Of a stretch of 64,000 nucleotides of DNA, positions 9,036-17,722 are shown one piece after another. The first letter of the stretch is position 1; every line of letters starts with the position of its first letter. The translations under genes and the position numbers were made by a program. Under the pieces are notes generated by a model. That model did not search any database, was not told where the DNA came from, and was given only the letters and a program-made list of their open reading frames with translations. The stretch is from positions 1-64,000 of the forward strand of contig CALXMV010000009.1 of NCBI GenBank assembly GCA_944389565.1, read 5' to 3'. Source of the stretch: an uncultured Kiritimatiellota bacterium (GTDB lineage: Bacteria; Verrucomicrobiota; Kiritimatiellia; RFP12; DVOR01).

Positions 9036-10361
9036 TCAGGCGCGGATGATGGCGAGGATCTCGTCGCGACGGGCTTCCATCTCGGCTTGGCTCGCGGTGC
9101 TTTCAAGGTTCAGGCGGACGAGCGGCTCGGTGTTGGAGCAGCGGACGTTGAACCACCAGGTGGGATATTCCACGCTCACGCCGTCGAGCTCGAAGACGTG
9201 GCCGTCGGCGTATTTCGCCTTGAGCGCGGCCAGGATTTCCTTCGGGTCACGGGCGACCTTGGTGTTGATCTCGCCGGAGCACCAGTATTTGCGCAAGGGC
9301 GCGATGAGCGCGGAGAGTGGCTTGCCGCTCTGGGTCACGATGTTGGCCAAGGCGATGGCGGCCATCGAGGAGGATTCGGCCACGTAGTTGTCGCGGAAGT
9401 AGTAGTGCCCCGAGAGCTCCCCGGCGAAGATGGCGTTGTGCTCACGCATCTGGGCCTTGATGAAGGCATGGCCCACGCGGCTCATCATCGGCGTGCCGCC
9501 GGCGGCCTCGATCGTCTCCTTGACCACGCGGCTGGAACGCAGATCGTAGAAGATGACGCCTTTCTCGCGGCGCAACACGTCTTGCGCGATCAAGGCCGTC
9601 ACCAGATCCATCGGGATGATCTCGCCCTTCTCGTCGATGAAGCCGGCGCGATCGGCGTCGCCATCGAAGGCCACGCCGAAGTCGTAGTCGCCCTGGCGGA
9701 TGGTCTCCTGGAGCTTGGCCAGGGTGGCGTGGTGGAGGGGATTGGCCTCGTGGTTGGGGAAGGAGCCGTCGATGTCGCCATAGAGCGCCGTCTGGTCGAT
9801 GGCGTCAACGAAGGTCTTGGCCTCGATGATGCCCATGCCGTTGGCGTAGTCGATGGCCAGGCGCGGTTTGCGGGCGAAGGCCATGACCGGGCGGATGTGC
9901 TCGCGGTAGGCCGGGAGGATGTCATGCGCGGTCACGGTGCCGGGCGTGGCGGCGGGTGCGGCGAACGCGCGCTCGGTCACGATGCGCTCGATGTCGGCGA
10001 TGCCGGTGGCGCCGGAAATCGGCACCGCTTGGGCACGGCAGAGCTTGAAACCGTTCCATTCCGCCGGGTTGTGCGAGGCGGTGATCATCACCGAGCCATC
10101 CGCCTGCAAGGAGCCGTTGGCGTAATAGTTCATCGGGGTCGAGCATTGGCCGATGTCGATGACGTCCGCACCCAGCTCCGTGATGCCGCGCGTCAGCGCC
10201 TCCTGCAACGGCACCGAGTGGGGCCGGCAATCACGCCCGATGACGACCTTCTTGGCGTGTGTGAGGGTCACGTAGGCCCGCCCGATGTCGTAGGCGATCG
10301 CCTCCGTCAAATCCTGGCCATAGATGCCGCGAATGTCGTACGCTTTGTAGATTCCGCTCAT
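9036..10361 (-). CDS. Phosphomannomutase/phosphoglucomutase
   Basis: 441 aa from the ATG at 10361, chosen over an upstream codon because MSGIYKAYDIRGIYG is the family N-terminus and AAGGAGAA precedes it. The phosphoserine loop TASHNP lies near residue 98 and the metal loop DGDADR near residue 233. A C-terminal substrate-binding domain follows. It interconverts hexose 1- and 6-phosphates, linking galK products and mannose or glucose nucleotide synthesis to glycolysis. It is the first gene of the operon with galK. Confidence 0.88.
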   Translation of the reverse strand: MSGIYKAYDIRGIYGQDLTEAIAYDIGRAYVTLTHAKKVVIGRDCRPHSVPLQEALTRGITELGADVIDIGQCSTPMNYYANGSLQADGSVMITASHNPAEWNGFKLCRAQAVPISGATGIADIERIVTERAFAAPAATPGTVTAHDILPAYREHIRPVMAFARKPRLAIDYANGMGIIEAKTFVDAIDQTALYGDIDGSFPNHEANPLHHATLAKLQETIRQGDYDFGVAFDGDADRAGFIDEKGEIIPMDLVTALIAQDVLRREKGVIFYDLRSSRVVKETIEAAGGTPMMSRVGHAFIKAQMREHNAIFAGELSGHYYFRDNYVAESSSMAAIALANIVTQSGKPLSALIAPLRKYWCSGEINTKVARDPKEILAALKAKYADGHVFELDGVSVEYPTWWFNVRCSNTEPLVRLNLESTASQAEMEARRDEILAIIRA

Positions 10362-10390
10362 GATACGGTTCTCCTTGGTTGGTTGAGAGT

Positions 10391-10419
10391 AGCATAACAA
10401 ACGTCCCCGCCGATGGCAA
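10391..10419 (-). promoter_or_regulatory. Promoter of the phosphomutase-galK operon
   Basis: Minus strand TTGCCA (10414-10419), 17-bp spacer, TATGCT (10391-10396). The predicted transcript start is about 20 nt before the ATG at 10361. Confidence 0.7.
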
Positions 10420-10452
10420 GCCTGTTCGCCGCCGTTTTCCCGTTGGGCAATA

Positions 10453-10461
10453 TGTTATAAT
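10453..10461 (+). promoter_or_regulatory. Extended -10 element at the start of the exosortase operon
   Basis: TGT followed by TATAAT (10456-10461), with no good -35. Transcription would start at or next to the ATG at 10469. The message would then be almost leaderless, or the true start codon lies further in. Confidence 0.5.
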
Positions 10462-10468
10462 GGGGGGC

Positions 10469-11911
10469 ATGAGCAAAACGTTCGTGACGTTGCTTGAGTG
10501 CGTGGCGTTCGTGGCGGTGGTGGCCGTCGCGGCGTGGGTGCGCGCGCGGTGTCAGAACGCGCCGATGCCGGCGGTGTGGGAGGCCCCCCATCTGGCGGCC
10601 TCCGCGGCGTGGGGGGAGGAGCTCCCGACGGCCGCCTGGCCGAAGGGCGCGGTGGCGCGGCAGACTCCATTCCATGTGTTGGCGGGGGAGGGCGCGCGCT
10701 TCGTCGGGGAGGCGGAGCCGTATCGGACGCGTTGCTACAGGCTCTTCACGTTCGCCCTGTCGGTGCTCTTCGTGGCGTGCATCCCCGTTTTGGGGCTGCG
10801 CCGTCGCGGCGGGGTGTTCGAGACGGCGGATGGGCCGTTGTGGGCGATGGGGGTGGCGGCGCTGTCGGCGGCGTTGGTGTGGCATGGGTGCTTCTTTGGG
10901 CCGTTCTCGGGGCAGGCGTTCGCCTTTCTGGCGCTGTTGGCGACGGCGCGGGCATACGCGCAGTGGCCAGGCTATTGTGCGGCGGCGGCGATGGGGGCGA
11001 TCGTGGCGTTGGCCGCGGCGGTGGAGCCGGATGTGCTGTGGGTGGTGGCGGCGTTGACGCCCGCGGTGGCGATCGGGGTGGGGTGGACGCGTCTGTGCCT
11101 GTACTGGCGGACGTTGCACGCGGCCTTGGCCTTGGCGGTGGCGGTGGGCGTAGGGACGGCTCTTGCGCATTTCGGGCTGTGGGGGGGATGGCCATCGAGC
11201 CCGGTGCTGCCGGAATCCTTGGGGGATTGGGTGCGCGGGCCGGCATGGCGCTTGGTGTGGTTGGGTGCGGGGGGCATCGGCGCCCTGGCATGGGTGGGGC
11301 TGACGGCGTGGGGCGGTTGGCGGCCGAACCGGCGTTGGGCGCGGGTGCTGACGGTGGCCGTGCCGTTTCTCTTGGTGGGGTCCTTTTTCTTCTCGGAAGG
11401 CGGCGCTTTCGCCGTGCCCTTGGCGTGCCTGACGCCAATCCTGGCTGGATTGGCGCTCACGACGATCCCGAAGGCGTGGGTGCGCGGGGCGCTGGGGGCG
11501 GCGATGCTGCTCTTTCTGGCCGCTTGGACGGCCTGGTGGCTGCGCACGGCATGGGCGCCTCTCCCCTCGCGCGGACAGGTGGCGGAGGCCTCGACGCTCC
11601 TGGGCGCGGCACAGGACGCTCCGGCGCGCAAAGGGGTTCGGGTGCGGGTGGTGTCGGCGCGGACGGACGCGGTGGGGGCCGCGGAGTGCGCGGCGTTGCT
11701 GTGGCCGCTCAGGGCCACGGCGCATCGCGTGGCTTTCGGCTCGGAGCCGGTCTTCGACGACGCGGACATCGTGATCGTGGACGAGGCATTTTTGGATGGG
11801 GTCCCGCCGAGTGTGGGGCGGTCGGTTCGAGCGGGGGTGGTACGTTTCGGCGAAGGGCGGACCTTCCGTGTCTTCGCCCAGAGCCCAAAAGGCGTGGAGG
11901 AGGCGTTGTGA
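10469..11911 (+). CDS. Polytopic membrane protein of the exosortase operon, function unknown
   Basis: 480 aa from the ATG at 10469 (GGGGGG upstream). It has about nine or ten hydrophobic segments: one at residues 5-22, then clusters from about 85 to 360. A soluble C-terminal domain of about 110 aa follows, with a VVSARTDAVG... VFDDADIVIVDEAF pattern. The long extracytoplasmic loop after the first segment recalls GT-C type transferases, but I see no decisive DxD/ExD motif, so the family is not recognised. The stop overlaps the exosortase GTG by four bases, so the two are probably translated together. Codon use is very GC-rich, like its neighbours. Confidence 0.7.
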   Translation: MSKTFVTLLECVAFVAVVAVAAWVRARCQNAPMPAVWEAPHLAASAAWGEELPTAAWPKGAVARQTPFHVLAGEGARFVGEAEPYRTRCYRLFTFALSVLFVACIPVLGLRRRGGVFETADGPLWAMGVAALSAALVWHGCFFGPFSGQAFAFLALLATARAYAQWPGYCAAAAMGAIVALAAAVEPDVLWVVAALTPAVAIGVGWTRLCLYWRTLHAALALAVAVGVGTALAHFGLWGGWPSSPVLPESLGDWVRGPAWRLVWLGAGGIGALAWVGLTAWGGWRPNRRWARVLTVAVPFLLVGSFFFSEGGAFAVPLACLTPILAGLALTTIPKAWVRGALGAAMLLFLAAWTAWWLRTAWAPLPSRGQVAEASTLLGAAQDAPARKGVRVRVVSARTDAVGAAECAALLWPLRATAHRVAFGSEPVFDDADIVIVDEAFLDGVPPSVGRSVRAGVVRFGEGRTFRVFAQSPKGVEEAL

Positions 11912-13533
11912 GCGCGTGGTTTCGCCATATTCCGTTCGTTTTTCTGTTTCTGACGGGGCTGACTTGGCTTTGGCCGGCGGTGGAGGGGACGCGCGACACG
12001 ATGGGTGACGCCTCGCAGCACATGGAGTATGTGTGGCTCGTGCCGTGCTTGGCGGCGGCCGTGCTGTGGGCGCGGCGGCAGACGGTGGCGCGTGCGCTGG
12101 GCTCGCCCGCGCCGTTGCGGGCGTTGCCGCTCGTCCTGCTCGCGGCGGCCCTGCTTTTCTTGGGGTTGCGCGGGGGGCAGACGCGTTTCCTGCAGGCCTC
12201 GGCGGTGTGTCTGCTTTTGGCGATGCCGTTGGCATGTTATGGGTGGCGGGCTTTCAAGGCGACCTGGTTCCCGATCGTGCTCCTGGCCTTTGTGATGCCG
12301 GTGGGCTTCTTGGACAACTTCACGGTGCCTTTGCGTCGGGCCTCGGTGGCGGTGACGACGGTGATCCTGAACGGGCTCGGCGTGGACGTGCGCCAGATGG
12401 GCACGGCCATCATCTCCATGGGCGAGCCGCCCTTCCAGCTCGACGTGGCGGATCCTTGCAGCGGCATTCGGTCGCTGGTGGCGCTCTTTGTCGGCACGGC
12501 GGCGTATGGGGCGTTCGCCCTGAAGGGCGTGTGGCGACGGTGGGCGCTTTTCTTGGCGAGTGTGCCGATCGCTTTCGTGGGCAACGTGTTGCGGCTGCTG
12601 CTGACGGCGCTGACGTGCCAGTGGTTCGGCCAGGCCGCGGGGATGACCCTGCATGACAACGCGCTCTTCATCGTGGCGCCCATCTACGCGGTGGCGGTCT
12701 TTGGCTTGGCCGATTGGCTGCGGCGCGGCGACCAAGCCCCCCGTGACGCGGAAACGGAGGTCCCGCCCTCCGCGATCGCACCGCACGCGGCGCGATGGGC
12801 GATTGTGGCGGTCTTCGTGATGGGCGCGTTGCTGCCTCCCTTCCGGTGGTGGGCCGGGCAGATGCCGCCGCTGGTGTATGAGGACGATGCGTTTCTGTCG
12901 CCGACCTTCGCGGCCCTGCCCGGGGCGACGCGGCGCTATCCGTGGTTTTGCCAGGACCGCTCCTGCCTTTGGTCGCAGGAGTTCGCTGAGGACGCGACGC
13001 CGCCGACGGCGTGTCCGCGGTGCGGCGGCGAAGTGCGCCGGGTGACGCGCGCGGAGCTCGACATCCTGCCGGCGGACACGCAGTCACGGAAGGTGACCTA
13101 CCGCCTGCCGACCGGCGACACCTTCACGGTGGCGGTGGTGGTGGCAGGCCGGCAGCGGATCTCCATCCACCGACCGGAGCTTTGCCTTCCGGCGCAAGGG
13201 TTCGTGATGAGCGCGCGGCACGTGCGGCAGATCCTGCCTGGCCTGCCCATGGCGTGTTTCTCGCTGAACCGCAAGGGCGAATCGCGGACAAGCGGGTTCG
13301 CCTATGTCTTCCTCAACGCGCGCGGGGCGACGGTCTCGAACCTTCGGCGCGTGGTGGGCGACAGTGTGGAACGGTCGCTGCGCAATCGGATCCAGCGTTG
13401 GGCGATGGTCACGGTGAGCAGCCCGCAGAACGATTTCCTGACGCCTGAGGGCGAGGCCGCGTTGCGTGATTTCATGCGCGTGTGGTGGCCGACGCTTTGG
13501 GCCTCCGGGGAGGCGCCGCATGGCGACGAGTGA
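11908..13533 (+). CDS. Exosortase with fused EpsI domain
   Basis: 541 aa from a GTG overlapping the previous stop (GTGA). Residues 1-270 form an eight-helix exosortase core with the transpeptidase triad C184 (ADPCSGIRS), R229 (GNVLR) and H249 (LHDN). Exosortases recognise C-terminal sorting signals (PEP-CTERM type) and process exported proteins. A further membrane segment at about 297-312 leads to a periplasmic EpsI/DUF3485-type domain with the HRPELCLPAQG motif at 421-431. Between them sits a four-cysteine patch (C349, C353, C369, C372) that looks like a small zinc ribbon, not a standard part of the fold. No protein in this window shows a clear PEP-CTERM tail. Confidence 0.88.
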   Translation: MSAWFRHIPFVFLFLTGLTWLWPAVEGTRDTMGDASQHMEYVWLVPCLAAAVLWARRQTVARALGSPAPLRALPLVLLAAALLFLGLRGGQTRFLQASAVCLLLAMPLACYGWRAFKATWFPIVLLAFVMPVGFLDNFTVPLRRASVAVTTVILNGLGVDVRQMGTAIISMGEPPFQLDVADPCSGIRSLVALFVGTAAYGAFALKGVWRRWALFLASVPIAFVGNVLRLLLTALTCQWFGQAAGMTLHDNALFIVAPIYAVAVFGLADWLRRGDQAPRDAETEVPPSAIAPHAARWAIVAVFVMGALLPPFRWWAGQMPPLVYEDDAFLSPTFAALPGATRRYPWFCQDRSCLWSQEFAEDATPPTACPRCGGEVRRVTRAELDILPADTQSRKVTYRLPTGDTFTVAVVVAGRQRISIHRPELCLPAQGFVMSARHVRQILPGLPMACFSLNRKGESRTSGFAYVFLNARGATVSNLRRVVGDSVERSLRNRIQRWAMVTVSSPQNDFLTPEGEAALRDFMRVWWPTLWASGEAPHGDE

Positions 13534-13855
13534 GCCAACGGCGCGACGCCTCGTGGAGGAGGCGCGCACGCCGCTCGCGCGGATGCGCGGGTTGTTGGGG
13601 CGCGCGGGGTTGCCGCCGGGGCACGCCCTGTTGCTGACGCCTTGCTCCGCCATCCACACGCTGGGGATGCGCTTCGGCATCGATGTGCGCTTTTACGACC
13701 GTGAGGGCCGCCTGACACGGACGGTGGAGGCGGTTCGCCCAGGGCGGTGGCTGGTTTGGGGCGGGTGGCGCGCCTATTGCGCGTTGGAATGCGCGGCGGG
13801 GGATCCGGCTTTCTCCGGCTGCGCGACTTTGGAGGAGGCACGAAAGCCATGCTGA
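13520..13855 (+). CDS. DUF192 domain protein
   Basis: 111 aa from the ATG at 13520, which overlaps the exosortase gene by 14 nt. The sequence shows the DUF192 pattern: ARMRGLLGR near the start, then HTLGMRFGIDVRFYD and a VRPGRW segment. DUF192 proteins are small beta-rich proteins of unknown role, often exported or next to envelope genes. No signal peptide is visible in this one. Its position inside the exosortase/glycosyltransferase operon points to an envelope-related job. Confidence 0.78.
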   Translation: MATSEPTARRLVEEARTPLARMRGLLGRAGLPPGHALLLTPCSAIHTLGMRFGIDVRFYDREGRLTRTVEAVRPGRWLVWGGWRAYCALECAAGDPAFSGCATLEEARKPC

Positions 13856-14643
13856 TTTCCCTGATCACCGTCTGCTACAACTCCAAGCCGCTCTTGCCGA
13901 CGGCTTTCGAGAGCGTCTTGCGGCAGCGCGACGCGGATTACGAGTATTTGGTGGTGGACGGCGCAAGCACGGATGGCACGGTCGATCTGCTTCGGGAGTG
14001 GGAGCCGCGCTTCGGCGGGCGGATGCGTTGGACGAGTGAGCCCGACCGTGGGCTCTACGACGCCATCAACAAGGGCATCGCCCGAGCCCGGGGCGACCTC
14101 ATCGCGTTGCTCCATGCCGACGACATGCTGGATGCCGACGATGTGTTGGCACGTTGGTGCGCCCCGTTCCGGGAGGACCCCGCGTTGCAGGCCGTCTATG
14201 GCGACATCCGCTTCGTGCCGCAGGGGGCCACGGGGCGTGATGCGCCGACCATGCGTTACTATTCCGGCGCGTTCTGGCGGCCGTGGATGTTCCGATGGGG
14301 GCTCATGCCGCCGCACCCGAGCTTCGCCATTCGTCGCGGGCGTTTCGCGGAGTTGGGCGGCTATCTGCCGGACGTCTTCCGTATCGCGGCGGACCATGAG
14401 CTGTTGGTGCGGTATCTCTACAAGGCACGGCTGAGGGCGCGTTATCTGCCGCTTTGCACCACGGCGATGCGGCTGGGCGGGCTTTCGACCGATGGCGTGC
14501 AGGCTCGGATCCGTCTGAACCGCGAGATCGTACGTGCCAACCGTATGAATGGGTTGTGGTGTTGCCTGCCGATGATGGCGCCGAAATATGCCTATAAGGT
14601 CTTCGAGGTGCTCCTGCCGCGCTTCCGGGGAGGACGCCGATGA
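13849..14643 (+). CDS. GT2 family glycosyltransferase
   Basis: 264 aa from the ATG at 13849, which overlaps DUF192 by 7 nt. It has a classical GT-A fold start (LISLITVCYNS), VVDGASTDGT near residue 42, the EPDRGLYDAINKG segment and the metal-binding HADD at about 88-91. The MPPHPSFAIRRG region and a helical C-terminus place it with the WcaA/PglI-like GT2 enzymes that add single sugars to lipid-linked oligosaccharides. Its location suggests it builds the glycan that exosortase substrates carry or cross. Confidence 0.85.
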   Translation: MLISLITVCYNSKPLLPTAFESVLRQRDADYEYLVVDGASTDGTVDLLREWEPRFGGRMRWTSEPDRGLYDAINKGIARARGDLIALLHADDMLDADDVLARWCAPFREDPALQAVYGDIRFVPQGATGRDAPTMRYYSGAFWRPWMFRWGLMPPHPSFAIRRGRFAELGGYLPDVFRIAADHELLVRYLYKARLRARYLPLCTTAMRLGGLSTDGVQARIRLNREIVRANRMNGLWCCLPMMAPKYAYKVFEVLLPRFRGGRR

Positions 14644-15320
14644 CGCTCCGCGTCCATTCCTACGAAAGCTTCGGCGCGGTCGATGGCCCGGGCATCCGCT
14701 TGGTCGTCTTTTTGCAGGGGTGCCCGTTGCGGTGCGTCTTCTGCCATAATCCGGACACCTGGGCGGTCGATGGGGGGACGGAAACGCCGGTCGAGGAAAT
14801 CGTGCGCAAGGCCAGGCGGATGCGCCCCTACCTGGGGGAGGATGGTGGGGTCACCTTCTCGGGCGGGGAGCCGCTTGCCCAGGCGAGGGCCGTCTTGGAG
14901 GCGACGCAGGCGCTCCAGCGCGAAGGGTTCCATGTGGCGCTCGACACCTCCGGGGCGATTGACACGCCGGAGGCGCTGGCCCTGCTCGATGCCGTGGATT
15001 TGGTGCTGTTGGACGTGAAGAGCCCAGACCCGGCGCGCTTCCGTGCCGTGACCGGGCAGGATCACGCCCCCGCGTGGCATGTCTTTGACCATCTCCGCCG
15101 CACGCGGAAGCCCGTCTGGATCCGCCAGGTCGTGGCGCATGGACTCAACGACACGCCGGCCGAGAAAGCCGCCACCAAGGCCTTCGTGGACGGCCTCAAC
15201 GTGCAGCGTTTCGACCGCTTGCCGTATCATGAGCTTGGCGTGCACAAATACGAGGCGCTGGGGATCCCCTATCGCGGCGCGGCGTTGTCGCCCCCTTCCC
15301 CGGAGGAACTGGCGTTATGA
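14640..15320 (+). CDS. pflA: Pyruvate formate-lyase activating enzyme
   Basis: 226 aa radical-SAM protein whose ATG overlaps the GT2 stop (ATGA). The iron-sulfur site is CPLRCVFC (C28, C32, C35: C-x3-C-x2-C), and the GG-E motif (TFSGGEPL) lies near residue 75. HSYESFGAVDGPGIR is the PflA family start. It makes the glycyl radical on pyruvate formate-lyase or a related glycyl-radical enzyme in anaerobic metabolism. No such partner is in the window, and sitting between a glycosyltransferase and a K+ transporter is odd. Confidence 0.88.
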   Translation: MTLRVHSYESFGAVDGPGIRLVVFLQGCPLRCVFCHNPDTWAVDGGTETPVEEIVRKARRMRPYLGEDGGVTFSGGEPLAQARAVLEATQALQREGFHVALDTSGAIDTPEALALLDAVDLVLLDVKSPDPARFRAVTGQDHAPAWHVFDHLRRTRKPVWIRQVVAHGLNDTPAEKAATKAFVDGLNVQRFDRLPYHELGVHKYEALGIPYRGAALSPPSPEELAL

Positions 15321-16891
15321 CCGATCGCACCGAGGCCGAGAGCGCGCAGTGTTATCGCGACCGTCTGCGGGACGTCGGGGACACGCCAGGCGCGGAGGCT
15401 CCATTTCTCACGCGGTCGCCACGGAAGTCGTCGTTCAACCCTTACCGGATGCTGGCCGGGACCTTTCTGGCGCTGATCGCGGTGGGGGCCTTTCTCCTGA
15501 ACACGCCTTGGGCGCAGACGAGCGGTTTGTGGGCGTGGGAACGCGTGGGGATGCCCTTTTCGTGGTCGGTCTGTTGGCGGGCGGCGCTCGACAATCTCTT
15601 CATGGCCACCTCGGCCTCGTGCGTCACGGGGCTGGCGGTCGTGGACGTGCCCTCCACGTACACGGGCTTCGGCCAGGCGGTGCTTCTGGGGTGCATCCAG
15701 GTCGGCGGCCTGAGCTTGGTGACGCTGGGCACGATGATTGTCTCCATCCTGTTGGGGCGCGTGCCGTTCGGCGGGGAAAAACAGTTGGTGCTGAGCTTCG
15801 GCACCGATGCCTCCGGCGGCAGGACGCGCAGCCTGCTGGCGCAGACTTTCTATTACGTCTTCGGGTTCGAGGCTTTCGGCACGTTCGTCCTCTTCCTGTG
15901 TTACCGTTTCCACCATGGCTATGCGGTGGGGGAGGGGCTGTGGCACGCGCTCTTCCATTCGGTGAGCGCCTTCTGCAACGCGGGCATCTCGCTGCATTCG
16001 GCCAATCTCTTGGCCATGCGCGGCGACGTGCTCTACATGCTGACGATCGCGGTCCTCGTGGCGGCCGGCGGGCTTGGCTTCCTTGTCCTCTCGAACGTCT
16101 TTCAGTATCGGTTCTGGCGGCGTGACCTGCGGCGGCGCGGACGCATCTCCCTGCATACGCGGATCGTCCTGTGGATGTCGCTGATTCTGAGTGTCGGCGG
16201 CGGCCTGCTTTTCTGCGCGCTGGAGTGGAATGGCTCGCTCAGTCTGCAGGACAATCCCTCGCTCCTCTCCTGCCTCGTGGCCGGGGATTGGGGGACCGCC
16301 AAAACCGTTTTCCTGTGCGATATCGACGAGGCCGTCGCGGGCATCTCCCAAGCGGTCTTTTTCCGCACGGCCGGCTTCAACGCCATCCCGATGGGTGAGG
16401 TCTCCTCCCCAGCCAACATCCTTTCCGTCCTGCTGATGCTCATCGGCGGGGCGCCAGGCTCCATGGCCGGCGGGATCAAGACGACCACGCTCGTCGTCGT
16501 CCTGCTCACCATCCGCGCCTATATCCGCGGCAACCCCGAGGTGCAGGTGCACCGTCGCACCATTTCCGACGCCATCTGCCGTGAGGCGATGGTCATCCTC
16601 TTCTTCTATCTCGCCACCGTCTTCCTCTTTTACTTCATCCTGCTCTTCACCGAACAGGCGCTGATCGCCGAAAAAGGGGAGTTCGCCCTCTTCTATGAGG
16701 TCACCTCCGCCATCGGCACCGTCGGGGTCACGCTTGACTCCACGCCGTTGCTCTCGCCCATCGGTCGCTTCCTGATTTCCTTGGCCATGTTTTTGGGGCG
16801 CATCGGCCCCATCTCGTTGGCCTTCATGATGGCCGGGCGCAACGTCGCCAGACACATTCGCTATCCGGAGGAGACGATTTCCGTCGGCTGA
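15317..16891 (+). CDS. trkH: TrkH/KtrB-type potassium transporter subunit
   Basis: 524 aa whose ATG overlaps pflA (ATGA). After a soluble N-terminal stretch of 45 aa, four repeats of membrane-pore-membrane type follow. Selectivity-filter-like segments are TSASCVTGL near residue 97, HSVSAFCNAGIS near residue 215, FRTAGFNA near residue 352 and TSAIGTVGVT near residue 470. This is the K+-conducting subunit; the cytosolic regulator TrkA/KtrA is not in this window. A terminator follows at once, so this is the last gene of the operon that begins at 10469. Confidence 0.87.
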   Translation: MTDRTEAESAQCYRDRLRDVGDTPGAEAPFLTRSPRKSSFNPYRMLAGTFLALIAVGAFLLNTPWAQTSGLWAWERVGMPFSWSVCWRAALDNLFMATSASCVTGLAVVDVPSTYTGFGQAVLLGCIQVGGLSLVTLGTMIVSILLGRVPFGGEKQLVLSFGTDASGGRTRSLLAQTFYYVFGFEAFGTFVLFLCYRFHHGYAVGEGLWHALFHSVSAFCNAGISLHSANLLAMRGDVLYMLTIAVLVAAGGLGFLVLSNVFQYRFWRRDLRRRGRISLHTRIVLWMSLILSVGGGLLFCALEWNGSLSLQDNPSLLSCLVAGDWGTAKTVFLCDIDEAVAGISQAVFFRTAGFNAIPMGEVSSPANILSVLLMLIGGAPGSMAGGIKTTTLVVVLLTIRAYIRGNPEVQVHRRTISDAICREAMVILFFYLATVFLFYFILLFTEQALIAEKGEFALFYEVTSAIGTVGVTLDSTPLLSPIGRFLISLAMFLGRIGPISLAFMMAGRNVARHIRYPEETISVG

Positions 16892-16931
16892 GCCATGCCG
16901 CGCGAAACGGCAAAGGCCTGCGCGAGAAGAG

Positions 16932-16958
16932 GGCCCGTCCGCAAGGACGGGCCTTTTT
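16932..16958 (+). terminator. Terminator after trkH
   Basis: 9-bp GC stem (GGCCCGTCC, 4-nt loop, complement) followed by five T on the plus strand. It may partly serve the convergent Nif3 gene too. Confidence 0.85.
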
Positions 16959-16963
16959 GCGTC

Positions 16964-17722
16964 TCAATAGGGCAGATCCAGGTCGATGAACGTGCACGGC
17001 AGGGCGGTCTCCCCCGCCAGCCACTCGCCGAGCGCACGCGGGCCGAAGCGCTCCGTGGCGTAATGGCCGGCGAAACAGGCGTTCTGCCCCCACTGACGGG
17101 CGAGGTTGTATCCTTGGAGCGTGGCCTCGCCGGAGAGGTAGAGATCCAACCCCTCCCGGGCCGCGGCGTCGATCCCCTCCGCCGCGCCGCCGGAGCAGAC
17201 GCCCACGGTGCGGATGGTCTCGGGGCCGAAGTCGAAGCGTTCCAGTCGGCGCGGGCGGACGGCCGCGCGGACCTTTTCGGCAAAGGCGTCGCGGCCGAGC
17301 GGCTCCGGAAGAACCCCGGCGAAGCCGATTTTCTGCCCGTGATACGCCATGAACGGGCGGATGCGCGTGAGGCCGAGCGCGGCGGCGAGCCGGGCGTTGT
17401 TGCCGAGGGTGGGGTGGGCGTCGAGCGGGAGGTGCGAGGCGTAGAGCGCGAGGTCGTGCCGCAACGCATAGGCCAGACACTTGCGGTTGAGGCCATCGAT
17501 GCGCGCAAGCGAGTCCCCCCAGGAGAGGCCGTGGTGGACGATCAGAAAGCGCGCGCCACAGGCAACGGCACGCTCGAACGTCTCCAAGGAGGCGTCGACC
17601 GCGGCGGCGATCCGCTCGATCGCGCCCTCGTTCTCGATCTGCAGGCCGTTGTTGGAGGCGTCCCGAAAGTTCTGGGGCCGGAGCGTTTCGTCCAACCGCG
17701 CGGCGAGTTCGTGGCAGGTCAT
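16964..17722 (-). CDS. Nif3-like dinuclear metal centre protein
   Basis: 252 aa. It matches the Nif3/DUF34 family: NNGLQIE near residue 24, the metal-binding pair HHGLSWGD (H63-H64), then SHLPLDAH and NNARLAAALGL. The C-terminal GHYATERFGP supplies the last metal ligands. Family members form hexamers with two metal ions; a GTP-cyclohydrolase-like activity has been suggested, but the role is unsettled. Its ATG overlaps the stop of the upstream oxidoreductase (ATGA), giving a two-gene operon. Confidence 0.85.
   Translation of the reverse strand: MTCHELAARLDETLRPQNFRDASNNGLQIENEGAIERIAAAVDASLETFERAVACGARFLIVHHGLSWGDSLARIDGLNRKCLAYALRHDLALYASHLPLDAHPTLGNNARLAAALGLTRIRPFMAYHGQKIGFAGVLPEPLGRDAFAEKVRAAVRPRRLERFDFGPETIRTVGVCSGGAAEGIDAAAREGLDLYLSGEATLQGYNLARQWGQNACFAGHYATERFGPRALGEWLAGETALPCTFIDLDLPY

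Noticed and set aside
10498-11907. Upstream extension of the exosortase frame to 10498
   Set aside because: Repetitive Gly/Arg/Ala sequence lies out of frame under the membrane-protein gene; the exosortase starts at the GTG overlapping its stop.
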